38,917 bases of DNA from a virus. A program made the position numbers and the translations under genes. Position 1 is the first letter of the stretch, and each line of letters starts with the position of its first letter. Below are positions 35,356-38,917 of this stretch, one piece after another. Location: positions 1-38,917 of IMG/VR virus record IMGVR_UViG_3300046822_000034; one strand, given 5' to 3'. The notes beneath the pieces are model-generated. The model saw nothing but the letters and a program-made list of their open reading frames with translations. It made no database searches and had not been told where the DNA came from.

Positions 35356-35726
35356 CCACCGACAAGACCCCCGCCACCCTGGCTGTCGATGTGCTGGCGG
35401 CGCTTGATGCACTGTGGCTTGGCGGCCTGACGCCTGCTGAGTTCATTGAGGTCCGTTCCGCGATTGTGGATCTCCTCTCGACTGAGCATTTCGACACAAG
35501 CGATGGATCTGTACTCATGCAGGCTTTGCTTGACCCTAAGAACCAGCCAAGCCAGTTCGGCACGGTTCCGGTCGAGTACTTGGAGCGGAGCGAATCTCTG
35601 ATCGATGGCCTCCTTCTCCAGTTCAAGAAGACTGGGTGCAGCTGCACCTGCCCTGACGCCGAGTGCTGCGGCTTTGCTCGCGCCGAGACTTACATGGCCG
35701 CCCGCGTCAAAGGAGAATCAGCATGA
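35352..35726 (+). CDS. Hypothetical protein with cysteine-rich C-terminus
   Basis: 124 residues. A helical N-terminal part (TLAVDVLAALDALWLGGLTPAEFIEVRSAIVDLLSTEHF...) and a C-terminal GCSCTCPDAECCGFARAETYM containing five cysteines within ten residues, a probable metal site. ATGA overlaps at both ends. Confidence 0.6.
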   Translation: MTTDKTPATLAVDVLAALDALWLGGLTPAEFIEVRSAIVDLLSTEHFDTSDGSVLMQALLDPKNQPSQFGTVPVEYLERSESLIDGLLLQFKKTGCSCTCPDAECCGFARAETYMAARVKGESA

Positions 35727-36697
35727 GCAACGACAAGACCCTGGCGACCGTGAAGCACGGCGGATGCGTGCAGTTGGGCACGTCGGAGCGCGAGCGGTTT
35801 GAGGCGTACGCTCGCCAGGATCCTCGATACTTCAATGTCGCGCGCTCGGGTGAGGGCTATTACTACCCAGCCACTCAGGACGCATGGGCCTCATGGCAAG
35901 CGGCCCTCTCCGTCATTCTTTCCACTGGCGGGCAGGATGCGTTGAAGGCGCTGGTAGCGAACTGGCGAGGGTATGCCGACAAGCACGAGTTGAACGCCCT
36001 TGAAGCCGACAGCATCGGTGACATGCCGGACACCGTCAGCAGGCTCGAAACGACGTCCAAAGTTTTCCGGCAGGCGGCAGTAGAGCTTGAAACCGCCCTC
36101 TCCGCCCAGCCCTCCCCGGGTGGTCAGGATGCGCGTGCGCAGTTCGAGGAGTATCGGGGCGGCGATTGCGAGCGTGACGCGCAGGGCTACTACACGAACG
36201 CTCGCACCGCTCAGGATTGGGCGATGTGGCAAGCAGCCCTCGCCGCCCGCCAGCCGGTGTGCCCAACCGTAAAGGATTCGTTGACCGTTGGCGGTGGGCA
36301 GCCGGTGGCGTGGCTTGTCCATTGGTCCGATATGCCGATGGAATCGCCCGAGGTGACAAGAAGCGCATCTCGCATCGCGGAGGTGAGTGCGCTGACCAAC
36401 CCTCCGCGCATCATGCCGCTCTACGCCGCCCCGACCGCGCAGAAGTCCGCGCAGGCCGTGGACCTGGGGCCGTCAATTCCTTCGGAGCTGGCCACTGTCG
36501 CTGCAGCGCTAAAGCGGTTCGATGAGTGCGCGGAGGACAGCGGCAGCGAGGGCTGCGACATTGGCCGCGCCTGGTTCGATGCGCTGACCACTATGGGGTT
36601 GCTGAGGCGCACACAGCGCTCTCCCGCCGTATGGACGATGACAGCGGAAGGCGAGCGCCTGCTGGCCCTGATCGACAGTCAGGCGGTGGGCAAATGA
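35723..36697 (+). CDS. Phage early protein with duplicated domain and winged-helix-like end
   Basis: 324 residues from the ATG at 35723 (AAAGGAG upstream). Two related modules: FEAYARQDPRYFNVARSGEGYYYPATQDAWASWQAAL near residue 25 and FEEYRGGDCERDAQGYYTNARTAQDWAMWQAAL near residue 150, both with the phage pattern 'FE.y....Y......TQ.aW..WQAAL'. The C-terminal 70 residues (AWFDALTTMGLLRRTQRSPAVWTMTAEGERLLALI) look like a winged helix that could bind DNA. Unknown function. Confidence 0.65.
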   Translation: MSNDKTLATVKHGGCVQLGTSERERFEAYARQDPRYFNVARSGEGYYYPATQDAWASWQAALSVILSTGGQDALKALVANWRGYADKHELNALEADSIGDMPDTVSRLETTSKVFRQAAVELETALSAQPSPGGQDARAQFEEYRGGDCERDAQGYYTNARTAQDWAMWQAALAARQPVCPTVKDSLTVGGGQPVAWLVHWSDMPMESPEVTRSASRIAEVSALTNPPRIMPLYAAPTAQKSAQAVDLGPSIPSELATVAAALKRFDECAEDSGSEGCDIGRAWFDALTTMGLLRRTQRSPAVWTMTAEGERLLALIDSQAVGK

Positions 36698-36873
36698 TCC
36701 GCCGCCTACTGTGCGCGATCCGTGGCCACGCCGGAATCGACAACAACGGACACTGCAAGAAGTGCCGCGCCGAAGTTGACTGCCTCCCGCGCAAGTGGAA
36801 GAAGGCTGCGACTGAGCGGTCGGTTCGAGCTGTGCGCGATCTCCTGCGCAGGACCGGAGGGACCAATGGCTGA
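36694..36873 (+). CDS. Small zinc-binding protein, DUF1660-like
   Basis: 59 residues (MIRRLLCAIRGHAGIDNNGHCKKCRAEVDCLPRKWKKAATERSVRAVRDLLRRTGG). The LLC-x-x-x-GH...C-x-x-C arrangement resembles short prophage DUF1660 proteins. The C-terminal half is basic and helical. ATGA overlap with the previous gene. Confidence 0.6.
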   Translation: MIRRLLCAIRGHAGIDNNGHCKKCRAEVDCLPRKWKKAATERSVRAVRDLLRRTGGTNG

Positions 36874-36904
36874 CCAGCTGCTCACCACCGCGCAGGAGGA
36901 CCGC

Positions 36905-37153
36905 ATGACCTGGAAGCCGATCAGCAGCGCGCCGAGGGATGGCGGCAAGCAATTCCTAGCATACGACTCGTTTGGGTTCGTAGCCGTGTGCACATTCATA
37001 GATGGCGTCCTGTGTGTTGCTTGGGATGGATCACCTTTCACAGATGCAGAGATATGGCAGCCAATTGTTGAGCCGGACGAGGGTGATTTCCAGCTCAACC
37101 CGACAGCCAAGGCAATCCGCAAACTGACGAAGGAGACCGACGATGGACGTTGA
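36905..37153 (+). CDS. DUF551-like phage protein
   Basis: 82 residues from the ATG at 36905, which has a perfect AGGAGG six bases upstream; an upstream ATG at 36866 lacks such a site. MTWKPISSAPRDGGKQFLAYDSFGFVAVCTF...WDGSPFTDAEIWQPI is the typical 'W.PI..AP.DG..vL' domain of small phage proteins of unknown role. Confidence 0.65.
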   Translation: MTWKPISSAPRDGGKQFLAYDSFGFVAVCTFIDGVLCVAWDGSPFTDAEIWQPIVEPDEGDFQLNPTAKAIRKLTKETDDGR

Positions 37154-37445
37154 GCAGAGGGTGCGGGAAATGTTGGCCCATGTATTTTCATGCGACCCGG
37201 AAGAACTGTCCAAGGACGAGGTAAGGGCCGCCCGGGCGGTTCTCGCCTACCAGGCTGCCCTCACGCCGCCCGAGGGCTACGTGCTTGTTCCGGTGGAAAC
37301 CCAGAAGGATGCCGAGCGGTTCCAGTGGCTCAAAAAGTGCTCGAGGGAGCAGTACCTGTTGGCTCGCGGAATGTTCGGGCTCGCAGACGATGTAATCGAT
37401 ACCGTTATCCGCGATGAAGCCAAGGAGGCATCCAATGGTAAGTAA
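37143..37445 (+). CDS. Hypothetical early protein
   Basis: 100 residues, overlapping the previous gene by 11 bases. The first 50 residues (EQRVREMLAHVFSCDPEELSKDEVRAARAVLAYQAA) recall acyl-carrier-like or coiled-helix folds but without a conserved serine site. GYVLVPVETQKDAERFQWLKK is a frequent motif in phage accessory proteins. Confidence 0.6.
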   Translation: MDVEQRVREMLAHVFSCDPEELSKDEVRAARAVLAYQAALTPPEGYVLVPVETQKDAERFQWLKKCSREQYLLARGMFGLADDVIDTVIRDEAKEASNGK

Positions 37446-37590
37446 GCCGTTCGTTGCTGGGTGGGCGCTGATGGTGATCGCCGCGTGTGGAAATTGCCCA
37501 TGGTGGGCCAATGCCGTTATAGGTGGGTTCGGCCTATTGGTCGTACTTAGCACCTACACCAATGAGGAGGTGCCGGATGGGCGCGGCTGA
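37435..37590 (+). CDS. 51-residue membrane protein
   Basis: MVSKPFVAGWALMVIAACGNCPWWANAVIGGFGLLVVLSTYTNEEVPDGRG. Two hydrophobic helices (about 6-18 and 24-40) linked by a CxxCPWW-like turn. AAGGAGG lies seven bases ahead of the ATG. It overlaps both the preceding stop and the following excisionase start. Confidence 0.65.
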   Translation: MVSKPFVAGWALMVIAACGNCPWWANAVIGGFGLLVVLSTYTNEEVPDGRG

Positions 37591-37930
37591 GAAGTTGATG
37601 ACCCTGGCGCAGGCGGCTGAACACTGTGCCTGCCATCCTCGGACCCTTCGCCGAGCCATCGACATTGGCGAACTAGCCGCCTGCCGGCTGGGGCAGGGGA
37701 AAAAGTCAGATCGAATCCATCCCGTTGACCTGGCCGTGTGGCTGGGCAAGTGCAAGGTAAAGACCCAATGCCAGTCACCAAGCGTGCCAATGGCCACTAT
37801 CAAGTTACAGTCGGACACGGTGGAAGAACGCATCGCAAGACTTCTCGACTCTGGTCGTTCAAGGACGCGAAAGAGTACGAACGCAAGTACCTCACCGCGC
37901 TCAAGGACACTGCGGCTGGTCGAGAACTAG
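37577..37930 (+). CDS. xis: Excisionase-like DNA-binding protein (MerR/HTH_17 type)
   Basis: 117 residues from the ATG at 37577 (GAGGAGG six bases ahead). Residues about 8-62 (MTLAQAAEHCACHPRTLRRAIDIGELAACRLGQGKKSDRIHPVDLAVWLG) form the winged-helix excisionase motif. The last 54 codons run through the integrase gene in another frame and are Ser/Arg/Thr-rich, so they may be recent or non-functional. Immediately before int, it is the expected directionality factor that favours excision by bending attP/attR DNA. Confidence 0.7.
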   Translation: MGAAEKLMTLAQAAEHCACHPRTLRRAIDIGELAACRLGQGKKSDRIHPVDLAVWLGKCKVKTQCQSPSVPMATIKLQSDTVEERIARLLDSGRSRTRKSTNASTSPRSRTLRLVEN

Positions 37931-38697
37931 AGCGACTGATCTCCGAAGGGGTGGAGAAGTTCCTTACGGATCACGTCCCGCGCTTACAGTCAAAGACCAA
38001 GACGATGGCCCATATCCGTGCGCTGATGCCCTACTTATCAGGCAGAAAGATGAGGGAGGTCGCCCAGGTCTGGGCAGAGATCAAGGCGGCGGAGATTGGG
38101 AAGGCTCCGGCTACAGTGAACCACAAGGGCCGCATCCTACGGCAGATCAGTAGGATGGCGTGGCGCGAGTGGGGATGGTTGGAACGGCCAGCCGCGATTG
38201 GGCTGCTGCCGGAGAAGCCGCGTGAGACGTTCCTGACCACCGAACAGGTGGAGGCATTGGCGCGGGCTTGCCCCAACGCTGCGGCAGGGGACTACGTGCG
38301 GCTGGCGGCCTATACGGGGATTCGGCGCGGCCACCTGTTGCGCCTGACAGCCCACGACGTGCGTGGCGGGTTCATCCACCTAGATCGAACCAGCAAGACG
38401 CGGACGCTACAGTTGGTGCCGCTGCATCCAAGGGTCACAGGGATCGCGGAGCGGCTACCGCTGGGGGCCTCAGACGATCAAGTGCGGGATTCGTGGTCCA
38501 AGGCGCGCGAGGCGTGCGGCTTGCAACACGTCCGCTGGCACGATCTGAGGCACACCTGTGCGTCGTGGTTGGTGCAGGCCGGTGTACCCCTGCACACGGT
38601 GTCGGAGGTGCTTGGGCATAGCTCCATGGCGATGACGCGGCGCTATGCTCACCTGTCGCCGGAACACCTGTCAGACGCTATCCGAAAGATGGCCTGA
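37768..38697 (+). CDS. int: Tyrosine integrase
   Basis: 309 residues from the ATG at 37768 (an in-frame ATG 30 bases earlier is possible). An N-terminal arm-binding region and core-binding helical domain precede the catalytic domain: Arg186 in YTGIRRGHL, Lys210 in TSKTRTL, His258-x-x-Arg261-His262 in WHDLRHTCASWL, His284 in LGHSSMAMTRRYAHL and nucleophile Tyr293. It recombines attP with the 3' end of a host tRNA-Leu gene. It reads into attP, stopping 93 bp before the core. Confidence 0.92.
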   Translation: MPVTKRANGHYQVTVGHGGRTHRKTSRLWSFKDAKEYERKYLTALKDTAAGRELERLISEGVEKFLTDHVPRLQSKTKTMAHIRALMPYLSGRKMREVAQVWAEIKAAEIGKAPATVNHKGRILRQISRMAWREWGWLERPAAIGLLPEKPRETFLTTEQVEALARACPNAAAGDYVRLAAYTGIRRGHLLRLTAHDVRGGFIHLDRTSKTRTLQLVPLHPRVTGIAERLPLGASDDQVRDSWSKAREACGLQHVRWHDLRHTCASWLVQAGVPLHTVSEVLGHSSMAMTRRYAHLSPEHLSDAIRKMA

Positions 38698-38700
38698 TCC

Positions 38701-38721
38701 TGTGCATTTGTTGTGCACCGA
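38701..38721 (+). promoter_or_regulatory. Putative integrase arm-type site, P arm
   Basis: This site begins 3 bp after the integrase stop codon. It holds two TGTGCA hexamers 11 bp apart and matches 17 of 21 bases with the element at 99-119 on the other side of the tRNA core. Paired repeats flanking an attP core are typical arm-binding sites for the N-terminal domain of tyrosine integrases. The function is inferred from symmetry and location. Confidence 0.5.
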
Positions 38722-38748
38722 ACAATGCAGAATCATCAAAATTGTTCG
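38719..38748. other. Inverted repeat downstream of integrase
   Basis: CGAACAAT and ATTGTTCG form a perfect 8-bp inverted repeat around a 14-base loop, starting 22 bp after the integrase stop. There is no clear U-tract. It could be an Xis or other accessory-protein site in the attP arm, or a weak transcript end. Confidence 0.4.
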
Positions 38749-38764
38749 TTAGCAGTCAATTGCC

Positions 38765-38777
38765 AATCAATAACTTA
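38765..38777 (+). promoter_or_regulatory. IHF-binding consensus in the attP P arm
   Basis: AATCAATAACTTA matches the IHF consensus WATCAANNNNTTR at every specified base. It lies in an AT-rich stretch between the integrase gene and the tRNA core, where IHF is expected to bend DNA in the integrative complex. Confidence 0.6.
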
Positions 38778-38790
38778 GCCGCACTCGTGT

Positions 38791-38847
38791 GACTTAAAAT
38801 CCGCCGGGGGCAACCCCATGCCGGTTCGATCCCGGCTCCGGGCACCA
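38791..38847 (+). other. attP: attP core: 3' end of tRNA-Leu(UAA)
   Basis: These 57 bases, also at 1-57, form the 3' part of a class II tRNA. They show an anticodon stem-loop with CTTAAAATC (anticodon UAA), a long variable arm with paired GGGG/CCCC around a short loop, a T-arm with GGTTCGATCC, the acceptor 3' strand TCCGGGCA and an encoded CCA. The 5' half of the tRNA is absent, so this is not a functional tRNA gene. A tRNA 3' end next to a tyrosine-integrase gene is the usual phage attachment core, which restores the host tRNA on integration. The core probably starts at its first base; its right edge (about the CCA) cannot be fixed without host sequence. Confidence 0.85.
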
Positions 38848-38917
38848 AGGGCTTAGGGCGGATATCCACAGGTGAGCCAAAACACGGCTGTGCAGTTTTT
38901 GTGCATCGGTCACTCAG
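38791..38917. repeat. Terminal direct repeat, right copy
   Basis: This is an exact copy of bases 1-127. Its first base is the point where the sequence departs from the phage P-arm (the preceding bases are ...actcgtgt) and enters tRNA-Leu sequence. See the left copy for the circularity argument. Confidence 0.9.

Noticed and set aside
1-38917. Integrated prophage bounded by attL and attR
   Set aside because: The repeats include phage arm sequence and a gene stop codon and no host DNA, so a circular molecule with a 127-base overlap fits better. It cannot be fully excluded from the window alone.

Overview
The window reads as one complete, circularly permuted genome of a temperate, short-tailed (podovirus-type) bacteriophage. 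The first and last 127 bases are identical, which gives a circle of about 38,790 bp. The repeat begins inside the 3' end of a bacterial tRNA-Leu(UAA): anticodon loop, long variable arm, T-arm and encoded CCA. A tyrosine integrase ends 93 bp before it. This is therefore the phage attachment site attP, opened at its core. The GC-rich sequence and tRNA-Leu type suggest a GC-rich gammaproteobacterial host such as a Stenotrophomonas/Xanthomonas- or Pseudomonas-like bacterium. That host call is inference, since no host DNA beyond the tRNA fragment is present.

The layout is lambdoid, with an immunity region at 28.7-30.9 kb that separates two divergent operons. A short repressor gene (cI-like, +) faces a cro-like gene (-). 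Related palindromic operators sit both between cI and cro and upstream of the + operon. At each site one operator lies in the 17-bp spacer of a recognisable promoter. Two genes follow the repressor on the same strand, and one of them encodes a signal-peptide protein.

The leftward (-) operon runs from cro towards position 1. It holds a cII-position regulator, a replication protein that carries a putative origin (symmetric iterons plus a polypurine tract), a DnaB-type helicase, a Nin-type block (NinB, Ref-like nuclease, Holliday-junction resolvase-like protein, two small Rmf-like proteins), a Q-antiterminator candidate and a GIY-YIG protein. Next come a dATP/dGTP diphosphohydrolase-like protein, a metallophosphoesterase and an Ntn-hydrolase. 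The lysis module has a holin, SAR endolysin, trypsin-like lipoprotein and nested spanins. The morphogenesis genes are in P22-like order: TerS, TerL, portal, scaffold, SU10-type capsid, head small proteins, adaptor, gp10-like plug, GNAT-like protein, three ejection proteins and an S74-terminated tail fibre. Intrinsic terminators break the structural operon at three points.

The rightward (+) operon (31.0-38.7 kb) is a series of mostly small accessory genes. It starts with a protein containing twenty 12-bp repeats, then several tiny membrane or zinc-binding proteins, an ERF annealing protein with an SSB-like partner, and finally an excisionase-like gene that overlaps the integrase by 163 nt. The integrase reads into attP, where paired arm-type repeats and a perfect IHF consensus are visible.

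Most late genes are translationally coupled by 1-4 nt stop/start overlaps. Several real genes are shorter than 60 codons and were found by reading the gaps. The most unusual points are the trypsin-like lipoprotein within the lysis cassette, the doubled iteron architecture in the replication gene, the shared operator set with a near-leaderless cro, the paired Rmf-like microproteins and the deep xis/int overlap.
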